A program made the position numbers and the translations under genes. From Perognathus longimembris pacificus (Eukaryota > Chordata > Mammalia > Rodentia > Heteromyidae): 64,000 nucleotides of DNA. Below, piece after piece: positions 37,168 through 53,107 of the stretch. The stretch spans positions 10,685,086-10,749,085 of the forward strand of contig NC_063188.1 in the NCBI RefSeq assembly GCF_023159225.1. The letters run 5' to 3'. How positions within the stretch are numbered: position 1 is the stretch's first letter; every line of letters begins with the position of its first letter. The notes under the pieces are model-generated. The model was given only the letters and a program-made list of their open reading frames with translations, did not search any database and was not told the origin of the DNA.

Positions 37168-39486
37168 TTGTTGATTTCTTGTTTTAGTCAGTGACTAGCA
37201 ATGCTATTGCTTTCTGCATATTGATTTCAAATTGTATTCATACCTTTGCTATTTTCATTTGTTAGTTCTAACAGGTTTTTTACAGAAATTGTATTTTATA
37301 CATGCCAGTGAAAATTTGACTTTGTCTTTTCTAATTCTGGTATAATTTATTTCTGTCTCTTGACTCTTTTGCTCTGACTACTACTTCCACATTTTTGTTG
37401 AACACAATTGGTAAAAATGGAATCCCTTGTTTGGGTCCAGAACTTAGAAAACTTTTGTATTTCCCCATTTGTCATGTTAGCTGCTGGCTTATTAGGTAGG
37501 ACTTTCATTATGTTTTATAGGTTCTTTCAATACTAAATTTAATCCATGGTTTTTTATCATACAGGATTGCAGACTTTTATTCTTTTTGGACCTATTGAGA
37601 TCATTGTGTGATATTTGTCTTCACTTTATTGATGATATGTATCATGTCTATTGATTTGCATATGTTAGATGATTTTTGCATCCCTAGGATAAATTTCACT
37701 TGACCAGGATGAATATGTTTTTTGATGTGCTGTTGAATTCAGTTGGCTAGTGTTTTACTGAGAATTTCATCTCTCTATGGTCATCAAAATTGGCCTGCAG
37801 TTGTTGGTATTAGGATAATGCTGGCCTCATAGAATGTGTTTAAAAAATTCTCTCCTCTTCAATTTTTTTTGGAATGAATGAAGAGGAGTTCACATTAGTT
37901 CTTTTTAATGTTTGGTAAGATTCATTAGTGATCTTCCAGGTCCTAGATATTATTTAATGAGAGACATTTTATTCCTGCTCCAATCTCATTACTTATTGTT
38001 GGTCTGCTCAGGTTCCATTTATTATTCAATGTTGATAAGTGATATGTATTCAGAAATTTATCCCTGACCTCCAGTTAATCAAACTTGCTGGGGTATAATT
38101 GTTTATAATAATTTTGTTTCTGTGGTACCAATTGTAATATCTCCCTTTTTTATTTTATTGTGTGTTTACTCTTTCTTGTCCAGGTTAGAGTTGGTATATA
38201 TGTTTTAGAAAAAACAGCTCTTCATTTCATTTTTCTTTTATATTTTTCATGTTAATTTCATTTATATTTGTTCTGATCATTTTTATTCCATTCTTTTTTT
38301 AAATTTGGGGTTTGGTTATTTTATTCTCTTGAACACATTTTATGTAAAATGTGGTAATCCTCATTCTTCTGATTCTATTTGGGGCTAATTGCCTGTTCTT
38401 CAATTCCTGGCTCATTACTCTTTCACAAATATCTACAACTTGCTTCCATTCCACACTTTATTTGCTGGCCAGGCTTGGAGATTAACAAGGTTATATAAAT
38501 TCTATGACTTTTATATAATGACCAAAATAACCCTTTTGGACTTCTAAATGAAATGTATTGCATTTGTTTAGTTTCTTTTTCCTTGCTTAGTTCTATGTGT
38601 TTTTTTTTTAATAAAACAAATTGCATTTTTAAATGAGAGACTGAACAATCCAATTCATGACACTACTTTATAGAAATATGAAAATCTAGAAGAATTGGTA
38701 TAGGGGTCTAAAACAAACAGTAGGACTTAAATATAATCATATCTGGCTCCTAATTCTGTTTTTCTCAGACCATTGGTCTGCTTTCAAAATATCTCTTAAT
38801 ATTGTGCTAGTTTTTGTTTATGAAAACCAGAGGAAAAATACTCTTGTTGGCATATTTTTTGGATTAGCAACAGGGTAAATGAAAATGCCTGTGCACATAA
38901 CTTAGAATATAAAAATGCTAGCAAGGAATTTCACTATAGCCACATGAGGAAAAATTGTCCTAAGTGCATGTTGTTAACCATAATTTGCATTTCTTCAAAT
39001 GCTTGCTAATTATCCAGTGGACTTTTGATTCATTCTGTGGTGTGATGTTTCCTGAGGCCCATTATTTTAACAACTCACTTTTTTAATGCTGTGACTTGAG
39101 GTACTGCAGCCATTTCAGTGTTCTACAAACCGAAATGAAAAATGAAAGCAGCCAAACAGATTTCTGGGAACCAAACTTACAGAAGAATGCTAAGGGAAGT
39201 GTAATTCCTGTGCAGTCCTCATTTGGGGAAGAATTTATATTCTTCCATGTTAATAAAACACACACAGGCATATTTTCCCTCATAAATTGATTGCATATTT
39301 CAAAAAAAAAAACCTTGAGAACCAAAGAGAATTTATTTTGTCCTTGTTTCTTGGGCAGGTATTATGAAAACTAATCCCACATTTCATTTTTATGGAGCAC
39401 TGTGGTTTTCAGGGTTTTTTCCTATATGTCCTCTGGATTCTCATGAAAGAACCAGATAAAGTTAGCCGAACTAGACTTTTCTTTAA

Positions 39487-39975
39487 TCTTTAAGTAGTTG
39501 TACAAGGGAGATATCATTTATCAAAGCAGCATATGAATACAATGCATCTTTTTTTTTTTTGTGGCCGGTCCTGGGCCTTGGACTCAGGGCCTGAGCACTG
39601 TCCCTGGCTTCTTTTTGCTCAAGGCTAGCATTCTGCCACTTGAGCCACAGCGCCACTTCTGGCCATTTTCTGTATACGTGGTGCTGGGGAATCGAACCTA
39701 GGGCTTCATGTATGGGAGGCAAGCACTCTTGCCACTAGGCCATATCCCCAGCCCCCTACAATGCATCTTGATGAGTGTCACCCCCATCAACAAACTCAAC
39801 CCCTTAGACCCACTCCTTTCCTTACATTTCTCAATGTTGGGGCACATACAATAAATTGTTGGCTTCATTCTCCCCCCTCCTCTTTCAATGTCTACCCCTC
39901 ATTGCTTGCCCACCCCCTTTGCAAGTACTCATTTGTTAGTGCTTATTTTGTTCTGCTCTCAAATTGAACTGGACT
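39487..39975. repeat. Unidentified interspersed repeat, split by an IDL-Geo SINE
   Basis: 39487-39550 (GTTGTACAAGGGAGATATCA, ATCAAAGCAGCATATGAATA) continues at 39757 after the SINE. The left part closely resembles 60915-60975, so it is a dispersed family. The C-rich following part (39830-39920) may belong to it. Family and orientation unknown. Confidence 0.45.
39551..39756 (-). mobile_element. IDL-Geo SINE, young
   Basis: Antisense dimer with TSD TACAATGCATCTT at 39538-39550 and 39757-39769. It splits an otherwise unidentified repeat. Confidence 0.93.
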
Positions 39976-42900
39976 TTTTGTTCATGGTCTTTTATCTTAA
40001 ATCTCAGGCCAAACGAATTTAATTGAAATGTTTAACTATTTCAAGATCCAAAGGCCAAGAGTATACATTGTGTGCCTAAATGACTATTTCCCAGTTGCCA
40101 GGAAATTTCTTTATTCTTACTTGTAGCTTAAGCACAGTTCTGCCTTTATTACTCTCTTTCCTCCCTCCTTTACTTCCTCCCTTCCTCTTTTTATCTTTAC
40201 AACTTCTAAGACCCTCTCTCCTCCCTCTTTCCACTTTTTGAATTGAATTTATCTTCGAACCCCATTTCTCTTTTTGTTACCTGTTCTTTCTACTCTAAAT
40301 AGGCAAGGTACGAGTTGTCTGTCTCCTTTATTACAAGAGACTTGTGTTCATCTGGAAGATGTACTGCTACATGTAATCATTTTGTGGATTCATTTAAAGG
40401 AGATTTCAAAGTCTCTCCATGTTGCTTCCCATTTTAGATCCATTTATTTCGTCCCATATGTATTGACCATGTACTGTGAGACAAATCAGGAGCTGCCCTC
40501 ATGTATCACATAGTCCAATGGATATCTGAGTAAACAAGCCATCCTCTTTTTATCAAGAAAATTTAATTATGCTTGCTAAAATGTAAAGCATGAACATTGA
40601 TTCCCTCTTCCCCAACCTGTCCCATTCTATGCTTTGAACTCAGTAATAATGAAGTTTATTCACATCAAATATACCCAGGGAGAGAACATCAAAGACCTGA
40701 ATATAATAATTAAACCTACATTTTGAGATCACTGATGGAGGGGCAGTCTATCTAGAGAATATTGGTTGTTACCGTGTTACCCCCATGAGTATAATTTATA
40801 TTTTAAAATTCCATTTATAGTTTTTTAAAGAGTGGGGAATTTGATTTTAATCTGCATATGATTTTCAATAGGCTAGGGAATTGTTTGCTCCCACAAGTCA
40901 GATCTACTGAGATAACCTGCTCCCTTTAAATCTAGAAAATTAATTATCATCAGAGTATGGTTCAGAACAAGAATAACCCTTGGTATTGGCGGTAATTGCT
41001 AAATTAGTTGGAAGATAAGGCCACTGAAAATGTGGCTCAACTTGAGAAGGGAGCTGTGAAGAAAGAATAGATAAGTTGAAATATGTTTATAGTACATGCT
41101 GAAAAGAGAAAATCCTCTTTCTAGGACCCTTGTCAGAATTTCTTTTATACCATATACTCATATCTATAAACTGTTTTTTGATTCCATGTTCTAAAAATAT
41201 TTCATGTGCATAGAACAAAGTATATTGGCAAACGGTATTCTATACCTGGATATGTTCCTTGTAAGTGGTACACACATATGTGAAAGATGATATGTATTGG
41301 GTAATACAGTCATCCTAATAATGGCAATGCCAGTTTGTGTATAGATAACTTCTGTAGACACTTTACTACCTCTGGACCTAAGGGAATAAGTGCAGCTCAT
41401 TTTAAACTATTGGTTTGTAATGAAATGTATTAAAAGGAAACATTTGTGGGCTATAGTGCAGTCATCAAAGCTTCTCAAACCCTGCTGAGAGACCCGGACT
41501 CAAATGAAACACTGCCATCCTAGTAGTGGTATCACAGTTGAAAACAGAAGAACAGGAGAGGTGGATGAAAACCTTTTATTACAACTTATGTTTTCCAAAT
41601 TAGTAGTTTTAATCAGTAAGTAGTTAGTAATGGTGTGTGTTTTTTGGGTATGCAGGTGTATTTAAGATACTAGGATGATTTATGTGGTATACAGATTTAT
41701 TTAAGCTCCCTTCTTTTGATTATGGTTCCTGGGTAGTATAGCTATACACTCAGTGGCATGGCCTTTGCTGGACACTCTTCAGAAAATTCACCATCACAGC
41801 TACACTTCTTTTGACCTCTTGGCTCCAATTCTATCAGGTCAAAGATACTGTACTCTCTTCACCCTTGGTCTTCAGTGTCCAGGGCAATAGTACACCCTGT
41901 TACTTCTGCAGATTATAACAAAGAAGAGCAAATTACACTAGACTCAAGTCCTTTGTTCTAAGGCAAACGAGTTTCTGCTGCACCTTGGCTCTTGTGATTG
42001 TTTGCACATACATTCAACATAACTGATTTTCCTGTCTTTGTCACTGGCCTCTCAAAGTCAAGGTGGATATACAATCTGCCTTAAGGACAGCAGACCATTA
42101 GTATCTGTGATTGTAACAATTCCCCAATGCATAACTACTATGTGCTATTTTTGTAGGGTTTCAACGTGCTTTCTTCTTTTCAATGATATTTCAACCTCTA
42201 AAGAATTATTTCTCTCTTGATATAGTGGAAATAAATTGGCAAAAAGTAGTGTTAGATTTTACTCCTGGATCCATATGTTCTGAAAATGGGGAGTCCTCAT
42301 TTCTTTCTGAAAATATTACTGTTATAAGCTGGAATGGATTCTATCGACACAATTTTCAACATTCAGTGAGAAGATACCAACCTTGAGCCTTAAAGGGAGA
42401 TGATTACACAGATGAAAGACATTAGGGACAGATTAATTATTCTATGAGCTAAAAAGACATTGTTTCTCATAAAGCACAGACAGGCAAGGGAGGTAAGCAA
42501 CTTTTAAGAGAAATCAGTGCATGGAAGATTATAAGATACAAGGCATATTTTATTTTGTACTGCCAAGGAATTGCTTAGTGATTGTGCACAGAATATGTTA
42601 CATCTTTTAAACTTATTCACGAATTTTTATAGCAGATATTTACCCAGTGCTTAAACTAGTAGCACAGTGATTACTGTCTTCATTCATGCCAAGACCATTA
42701 TGGCACCTTCTTTTAGGCACTAGTAAGCTTGAGCAAGCATCTGCAAATCCACCAAAATTGGATTATTCCCTAGCATATGTCTGCCTGCTCTCCTGGAATA
42801 GGGTTTCCCCAGCTTGGGTCACATCCAATTCCTATGAATCATTGTCAAGACAAGGACATGCAACTCAACCTTATCCCCTTTTGGTAGGCCATCATGTATT

Positions 42901-44748
42901 GGGTAGCATGCTGTCATTTTATGACATTTGGTAAAAACCAAGCCCCTCCTGCCAACTCATTCCAATACCGAATAGAATCAGTGTCACACACAGAGAACAG
43001 AACACTCCTTTCGTTGTTTCAACATTCTTTTTTTGGCCTCATTTTCCTCTCTCTAAAGAGCTTTGAGTCCAGATTTAGTGTGTATGACTAAGAAATTGCC
43101 AGGATGTGACAGATAATTCAGTTCATTGAGTCCTTTTTTTTTTGTCATTTTCCAATAGTATAACGATTGCCAAGTTTTCCTCATAATGTTGTAGGCGCTA
43201 TGTTATTCTTAACAGATATTAAATCACCCTATGCAGAATCTGTCCATATAATGGCAGCCTCCTACATATGGCTGATTTTATTCTGTGGTTTTAAGGAAAT
43301 TCCCTTCAGATTTTTAACTGGTTGGTGGTGTCCGTGTCTGAATTTCAATATTTGAATAGAAATCTCTGAAATTACAATTCTACCACCAGTAATTCAGTGA
43401 TCCAGTAATGGAGTGGTCTGTCATTATCTAGGCATTATGAATTATAATTTTTGAGAGGGGAAAGAGATTTAGAAATAAGTAAGATAAGTTCCTGGCCATC
43501 TGAAGCTAATCTCAGGCCTTGCTACTGATATATAGATAGTTTCTAAGACCACAGATATGTATGTATATAACCTATTCTAACAGTCTTAGGGAATGATACA
43601 TAAACCAATGGAAAAGGGAATAGAGGAATGACATTCTAACCAAATGATATGAATGGCACCTGGGAAGGCATATAGGGTTCTGACAACACTGGAAGGCATG
43701 ATAGTGACTGAATACTGGAGGATTTTAATGCCTCATCAAGTCAGTTGTTGTTCTTACTATAAACTAGACAAGGTAAAATTATTTAAAGTTCCTGAAGAAG
43801 GGGATTTTTGTTCTAGGAAGGCAAATCTTCCAGCAGTATAGAAAAGACTAGGTAGAAAATTGTTCCAACAATTCAGGGAAGAAGTCAAGAAGGCACATGG
43901 AAGACTAGTAGCAGTGACAATGGGAGATGAAGAACCCGCATCCTGGGTTGGAGAGCATTTCAGTGAAAGCAAAGGTGTTATGAAATGTTAAGGTGTCTGA
44001 TGAAATGCAATATTTCCTTGAGAATTTTTAGTATCACCCAAGTTCATAATGCATCATTAACAATTGTGTATGGAATGTCAAATGAATGCTACTATTACCC
44101 AAGATGCTAAATGCAGCACTTTTGGGAGACCTACCCTTAAAATTCACATCATTTATTGAACTATATATTGTTTATGCAACTAAACAGTATCACTCATCCA
44201 CCTTGATCTTACATATTATTCACCAGATTTATTTTCCAATGCTTCCTGACAGTTACAAAATCAATCTCTATGCAGTTCTGTTTATCAGAGGAAATTTAAA
44301 CACTATAGTCGAATTTCTTTGTAAGCATACTTGTGTTGAGGAATCCTTTTCACAGTCCACAAATAGAACACTTCAACTTCCTACTGCAGGTACTTGTACT
44401 AGATCTATGTTTGTCCCTGAAAAGTTGGAATTTTTATGAATCCTAGGCAGCTCTAACAAAGACTCACCTACCCTGAAATAACCCCTTATAGATACCATGC
44501 CCCATGTATTCTAGAGAACAAAAGGAGAAATAAGTCAAATTACTGCCTGGAGCAGAGTTTATGAATTCCAAGAAAAGCGGAAAGAAAATTGTTTGGGTCC
44601 TTAACTTTTATAGAAAAACTGAGGAATGTGTCCATGTTTGCTGGAGTGATTTTAAATGCTTCAGAACATTTTTCTCAGCTGATGTATACAGTTTAGAATG
44701 ATAGCCAGTATGAAAATGAAGAAAGTGTTTCTTAAAAGACTGGTGGCT

Positions 44749-45534
44749 ACTTTTGAGCATCTACCCAAAAGACAACAAAAAAGAACACACTAAAGCCACC
44801 AGCACAACAATGTTCATCGCAGCACAATTTGTCATAGCTAAAATATGGAACCAACCCAGATGCCTCTCAGTAGACAAATGGATCAGGAAAATGTGGTACA
44901 TATGCACAATGGAATTTTATGCCTCTATCAGAAAGAATGACATTGCCCCATTTATAAGGAAATGGAAAACCTTGGACAAAATTATACTAAGTGAAGTGAG
45001 CCAGACCCAAAGAAACATGGACTCTATGGTTTCCCTCATAGGGAATAATTAGCACAGGTTTAGGCTAGTCACAGCAGAGGATCACAAGAGCCCAATAGCT
45101 ATGCCCTTATGAATGCACAATATGATGCTAAGTAAAATGAACTCCATGTTATAGAAACCACTGTTATATCACAGTTTTAACTACTTTCAACATGCCATGT
45201 GAAACAGTAGCTTTGTTTCTTGATGATCCTCTTGTATCCCCTTCCTGTGGTTGTACCCGCGCTATCACTGTATCTCATCTGAGTACCCTGGATACTGTAT
45301 ATACTGGTATTAGGGAAGTGAAATGGAATATCAAAATCGAGAGACAAAGGATAAAAAGACAAAGGACTCCAATAGCAATACTTGTAAAACCATTTGGTGT
45401 AAACCAACTGAACAACTCATGGGGAGAGAGGGAAAGGGGGCGGGGGAGGGGGAATGAGGAGGAGGTAACAAATAGTACAAGAAATGTACCCATGGCCTAA
45501 TGTATGAAACTGTAAAAGAGTAAAAAAATTAAAG
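44749..45534 (+). mobile_element. 5'-truncated L1 with intact ORF2 C-terminus
   Basis: 786 bp beginning inside ORF2 and running through the 3'UTR to an A-rich tail. An uninterrupted frame at 44753-45052 encodes the last 100 ORF2 codons (FIAAQFVIAKIWNQPRC, WIRKMWYICTMEFYASIR, ending SLIGNN). It is better preserved than the same part of the 18.6-25 kb L1. TSD AAAGACTGGTGGCT lies at 44735-44748 and 45535-45548. It is sense to FGF13 and 1.0 kb before the penultimate exon. There is no RT domain, so it is inert. Confidence 0.92.
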
Positions 45535-45548
45535 AAAGACTGGTGGCT

Positions 45549-48366
<2,818 letters not shown>

Positions 48367-49625
48367 CCAGTGAGGGCAAAACAAGGGCTCTGTAACAGAA
48401 CCTTACCTCCAGGTGCTGTTGAATTCTTCTAGCAGTCCTTCACCCAAAAAGTTCAAATTTGTCAATGACGTTTACCAAACATACAGGCAGAGTTCACTAT
48501 TCTATCTGCCTTTAGACCTTGTTATCATCCATACTAAAGCCCCATAAATTTAGAGTGAGCTTGTGCAAAAGAATGCCATGTGTTATCAATGAACTAAATA
48601 TGGGAGAAGGACTGCCAAATTTTCTCTTCATCTCATCTATACTTTGGGGATGACAAACTAAAACCAAACCAAAACAAAAAATTTCACAGCACTGATGCTG
48701 ATCAAAATTTGTTCTGCAACCAAGAAAATCTAAAAGACCACAGTCATTCTTAAACCACAAATAGAAAGAAAAGAAAATTCTCTGCTTAAATGTTTGTAGA
48801 AGCAAACAAAATTATGTGAACTGTGTTGTTTTCTTGGCTTAATGTTTTCTATTTCTGCTTGATTCAGTGTACTCCTTACTCTCATATAGCTCAACTTTCC
48901 AGTTTCTGAAGTTCAATGGTTCTATTGACTCTATGTCACTTAATCCAAATCATCCAAATTCAGGGTTGAATCTGAATTGGCATCTCAGGCTCAAGGTAAT
49001 AGTGTTGTGATTTAACCTTTTTTTTTTTAGATTTGTAGTATTCTGATCAAGTTCTGTGCTGTACTTTGTGCGTAGAAATTGAGTTTTGTAGTCAACCTCA
49101 GTCAGTAAAGATAACTTACAAAGAAAAGATCCTCCTCAAGTGTAGATTTCTCTTAATTCCATTTGTGTATCATGTTAAACTATTGTTGTGGCTTCTTGTG
49201 TACAGGTAAGAACTGTGGAACTGTGATGTCTTCTGTGTTGTTAAAATAAGAAATGTCTTATGTGTATATCTATGAGTCCTCTTGTCATTGTATTTGGCAC
49301 GTGATTATTGTGTACAAGGAAATACTAAGACTGGTAACCCCTAAAAACATATATTATACTTGCTACTGGAAAAGTGTTTAAGACTTAGCTAGGTTTCCAT
49401 TTAGATCTTCATATCTGTTGCATGGAAGAAAGTTGGAATCTTGGCATAGAGTTGCATGATATGTAAGATTTTGTGCATTAATAATTGTTAAAATCTGTGT
49501 TCCAAAATGGACATAGTATGTACAGGCAGTTTTCTGTCCTGTGCACAAAAAGTTAAAAAAAGTTGTTTAATATTTGTTGTTGTATACCCAAATACGCACC
49601 GAATAAACTCTTTATATTCATTCAA
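48367..49625 (+). other. FGF13 3' untranslated region
   Basis: The sequence runs from the stop codon to the probable cleavage site, about 1.26 kb. It is free of recognisable transposons although flanked by repeat-rich DNA, which suggests constraint (inference). A T-run lies at about 49018-49029. The end is set by an AATAAA at 49602-49607 followed about 15-20 bases later by an A-rich stretch and then a GT-rich element. Earlier alternative poly(A) sites were not obvious. Confidence 0.8.
49602..49607 (+). promoter_or_regulatory. FGF13 poly(A) signal AATAAA
   Basis: A canonical hexamer is followed by a likely cleavage region at about 49620-49628 and a downstream GT-rich element (GAGTGTGTGTTT at about 49640). 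Position and context fit the end of the FGF13 transcript. Confidence 0.82.
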
Positions 49626-50959
49626 AGAAAAAAATCCTTGAGTGTGTGTTTATTGAGTATGCAGTATGTTATCAAATATATCAGAAATTGGAGTTACATA
49701 CTGAATTTTTATACATAATGTCACTGCCTTCAAATAACCTACAGGCTAGATATTCATGTTAACATGAACGTGGTATAAAGTGTTTCTTAATCTTATGACA
49801 CCAGGTTGGTATTAGAATTCTCAATGCTGTTCGGGGACTAAACGTTTCAATGAAAATGTAAGTTGTACTATTCTCAGTTCTCTACCACTCACCATGTGAT
49901 TTGTCCTTCTTCATCAAACATTCTTGTTCTTTGTGAGAGAAAATATTAAATATCTGAACTCCTTTTCACCTCTGAGAGCTAAAGGACAATGTATAGATTG
50001 ACATTGATGGTTTTACTCTACATCCCCAATGCTGCTCTTTCTTAATGATGCACACTTTGCAAGACTGGTGGAACAAACCATAAGAAGTGCTTTACAGGGT
50101 ATGGTATGTGTCAGATAGTTACTGTGGCCTAAGCAACATGCTTTTGCAGAGAGAAGAGGCTGCCTAGTTCCAAGATGTTTGGAACACATTCGGTATGAGA
50201 TCTTTACTTGGCCTTACACAGTTACCATGTGATTTCATCTAAAGCCATGTCGACCTACTGCAGCTATAAAGCACATCTATATGAGGTGAAGCTGGACCTC
50301 AGGAGGCCTTGTAATGTGTTTTAACCACCAGTAAACTCACTAAACACCTCTCCTTAATAAGTCTTTCTGATTTCTAGCAGTAGAGAGAAGTGTCACTGCA
50401 TTGTCTCCATTTTTCTCCAACGAATTTAAGGTTTGGTTACTGACTAGTTGGTTTGCTTGGTATTTTTCCCCACTATTCAGAAATGAAGTATATATTCTGG
50501 TGAAACCTAACCAGCATTGTGATGGCTCACGAAAATTGACATAAAAAGAAATTTGACATAAATACCCAGGAAGAGTTCTCTGTGAGTCCTTTTCTGAGTG
50601 TCCTCTAGCTGTTTTAAACAGAAGGTGATGATCTAAAGAAAATTATAAACAAAAATGCTTCTCAGATCTCACTTTTATATACTTTCATTGCTGTGTACAA
50701 ATCAGTCAGTAGCATTTTCTTGATAGAGAAGATTATACCTACCACATGCTGGATGAAATTTGAAAAGAAGATTCTATTTCCAGATAATTTTGGAAAACAC
50801 TGCAAACGATTATTGCTCAGACTTTTGTACCTATCAGGACCATCTGGAAGATGTAGAAGACTCCAATTGCTACCCCTCCATCACCTTCCTCCAACCCAAG
50901 TTTCTGGCTGAGTAGACATGAGGTAGACAAGATTCTAGTGGGCCTGAGCCTGCTCTTGA

Positions 50960-51032
50960 ATTTTTGTGGTCAAATAATGCCCTGCTTCAGCCTTCTGAGT
51001 AACTGGGAACATAAGCATGTACCACCCTGTGT
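50960..51032 (-). mobile_element. B1-like remnant
   Basis: CTTCAGCCTTCTGAGTAACT then AAGCATGTACCACCCTGTGT match the complement of a B1 left end. Short and diverged. Confidence 0.4.
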
Positions 51033-51224
51033 GCTTTCTATGAGATCATTCTTCAAGAAATTTTCAGTTCTAGAATTCTAAACTAATAAGATCTCAATTC
51101 AATATCTACTTTTTTTTTCATTTTGATTTCAAACTGCCTCCTATCTTTCATCTAGACACGTTGTACACATGGGACCTCAGGCACACAGCCAAAAGGACTT
51201 AGAGATGCTCTATTCTTTTCCTCT

Positions 51225-51320
51225 AGGAGACTGACCATGTTCAATTAGGAGACTAGAGCAGCAAAATTATAAATCCAGGCCCTTCTGGCTTTGGAAGCTG
51301 TTCTATCAATTGTGACACTT
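51225..51320 (-). mobile_element. MIR SINE remnant
   Basis: AAATCCAGGCCCTTCTGGCT then GAAGCTGTTCTATCAATTGT match the complement of the MIR 5' part. Confidence 0.5.
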
Positions 51321-51885
51321 GTACATAGTAACAAGGAACCAAGTTTGGCCCAATATGTTAACATGTCTGCACATGTTTTCTATTCTCAGTAATCGCATAC
51401 GCTCTCAGAATAATTTTGTTTAGGTGTTATGTAAAGTTAACAGTGGGAGTAAAAGAAATGTACAGGGCAATGATTAATAGCTCAGCTTCTCTTAAGCAAT
51501 TGCTCAGCTTGCTGTATTATGGATATTTATTACCTTATAAACTGTCAATGCTACACCACATGGTACTGAGGCCTGGATATAAGCATTCACACATAGATAA
51601 ATGGGTTCAAGCTGAGTCAATGCTGGAGAAAAAAAAGCATTCTGGGGTTTAGGAAAAGGAAAATTTTCTTTCCTTACTGGGATTAATAAAGGGAAACTCC
51701 AATTGGAAGTAACTATTCAGTTTTAAATTCTTCACATATGAAAATCTCTCTTACTAATACCCTTGTACAAACTATTTACAAACCAAGTATTCTTTTTTTT
51801 AAATTCAGTAACAGAATGAACTAGTTCTGAAATTTAAACTACTATAATCTTCCCTTTAATATAATACAGCTGAAAAGACCATCTT

Positions 51886-52097
51886 TTTTTTTTTTTTTTT
51901 TTTTTTGGCCAGTCCTGGGGCTTGGACTCAGGGCCTGAGCACTGTCCCTGGCTTCTTTTTGCTCAAGGGTAGCACTCTGCCACTTGAGCCACAGCGCCAC
52001 TTCTGGCCGTTTTCTATATATGTGGTGCTGGGGAATCGAACCCAGGGCCTCATGTATACGAGGCAGGCACTCTTGCCACTAGGCCATATCCCCAGCC
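51886..52097 (-). mobile_element. IDL-Geo SINE, young
   Basis: Antisense dimer with a 16-bp TSD (CTGAAAAGACCATCTT / CTGAAAAGAACATCTT, one mismatch) at 51870-51885 and 52098-52113. Confidence 0.93.
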
Positions 52098-52191
52098 CTG
52101 AAAAGAACATCTTGGACAATGAGTTTTGTGGATCTTAAGAGCATTCCAAAACACATGACTATTACATTCACAAGATATTGCATATCAGGAA

Positions 52192-52196
52192 GTGTG

Positions 52197-52228
<32 letters not shown>

Positions 52229-52234
52229 TATGTA
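52192..52234. repeat. (TG)n-(CGTG)n microsatellite
   Basis: A TG tract passes into CGTG tetranucleotides, a CpG-bearing variant. Confidence 0.92.
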
Positions 52235-52443
52235 GGTTATGAGACAGAATACTAAATAAATCACATTATTTCTTACAGATATTTCTTTCAGATAGATTTG
52301 TTTAAATACACCTTCAGAGTTCCTTAAAGTTACATTCACTAAGTATAATATATAATATCTTGTATAGTATCAGTATAAAATCTTGTGGCTAAAACTGTAC
52401 TAGATACCAAATACACAGGTTCTTTCTACAAATGCTCAGTCTA

Positions 52444-52550
52444 ACAAAGAGTACAAGAAATGTATCAAATGCCTAATGTATGAAACTGTAACCTCTCTGT
52501 ACATCAGTTTGATAATAAAAAATTGAATAAAAAAAAGAAAAGAAAAGAAA
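52444..52550 (+). mobile_element. Ultra-short 5'-truncated L1 3' end
   Basis: Only 107 bp of L1 3' terminus (AAGAAATGTA...CTGTAACCTCTCTGTACATC...AATAAAAAATTG) plus an A/G-rich tail. It is flanked by a perfect 16-bp TSD, ACAAATGCTCAGTCTA, at 52428-52443 and 52551-52566. Confidence 0.88.
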
Positions 52551-52933
52551 ACAAATGCTCAGTCTATACTGATCAGATATATTAGGATAAAACTTAGAAT
52601 GTGATGAATGCTTTAAAGCTTTTGATTTGCTTTTAATGCATAAAAATGCAATACCTATCCAATGACTGAACAAAGGAAGACAGAATAGATATGTAAGACT
52701 GTTTTGTATACTGCTGATTTTATTATTAACCTGAAATACACTGATATGAAATAAGACAATAATTGAACCTAGGGACAAGTGTTAAGTTTATTTTTTAAGT
52801 ACTGCATATAGCAATGACATGGAAATTAAACTAGTACAGTATAAAATAGCTCCCTAAGGATCTCCAGAGCAATATTAACAATAGCTAGAATATAGAATAG
52901 ATGCTTATTAATAGAAGAAGAAAATGTGAATAT

Positions 52934-52953
52934 GTGTGTGTGTGTGTGTGTAT
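52934..52953. repeat. (TG)n microsatellite
   Basis: About 10 TG units. Confidence 0.85.
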
Positions 52954-53107
52954 GAATACATTTTAGCTCCAGAAAAGAATGATATCATTTGTGGCCACAT
53001 GGATGGAACTGGAGGACATTATGTTACATAAAACAATTCAAACATTGATAGTCAAGTACTGATGATTTTCATTCGTACATGAAAATTTGAAACATTGATG
53101 TCTAAAG

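Larger units (their letters stand above)
34960..38420 (-). mobile_element. Old antisense L1, interrupted
   Basis: Antisense 3' part (CACTTAACATAATAATCTCT..., 35047) through ORF2 (TTGTCAGATAGATAATTGG at 35703; AATAATGCTGGCCTCATAGA at 37812; TTGGTCTGCTCAGGTTCC). It is interrupted by a B1-Geo SINE, an IDL-Geo SINE and the DLGAP5 pseudogene. A second old L1 on the minus strand, like the 11-14 kb one; ends approximate. Confidence 0.75.
38421..44734. other. Intron sequence with few features
   Basis: Only the unidentified repeat with its SINE (39487-39975) and a pyrimidine-rich stretch (40140-40250) stand out. About 4.6 kb from 40130 shows no clear transposon or exon. Confidence 0.5.
49640..51869. 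other. Intergenic sequence downstream of FGF13
   Basis: No gene found. A B1 remnant (50960) and a MIR remnant (51225) are the only recognised items. Confidence 0.55.

Noticed and set aside
44086..44439. 117-codon + open frame before the truncated L1
   Set aside because: No family recognised; AT-rich intron sequence, likely chance.
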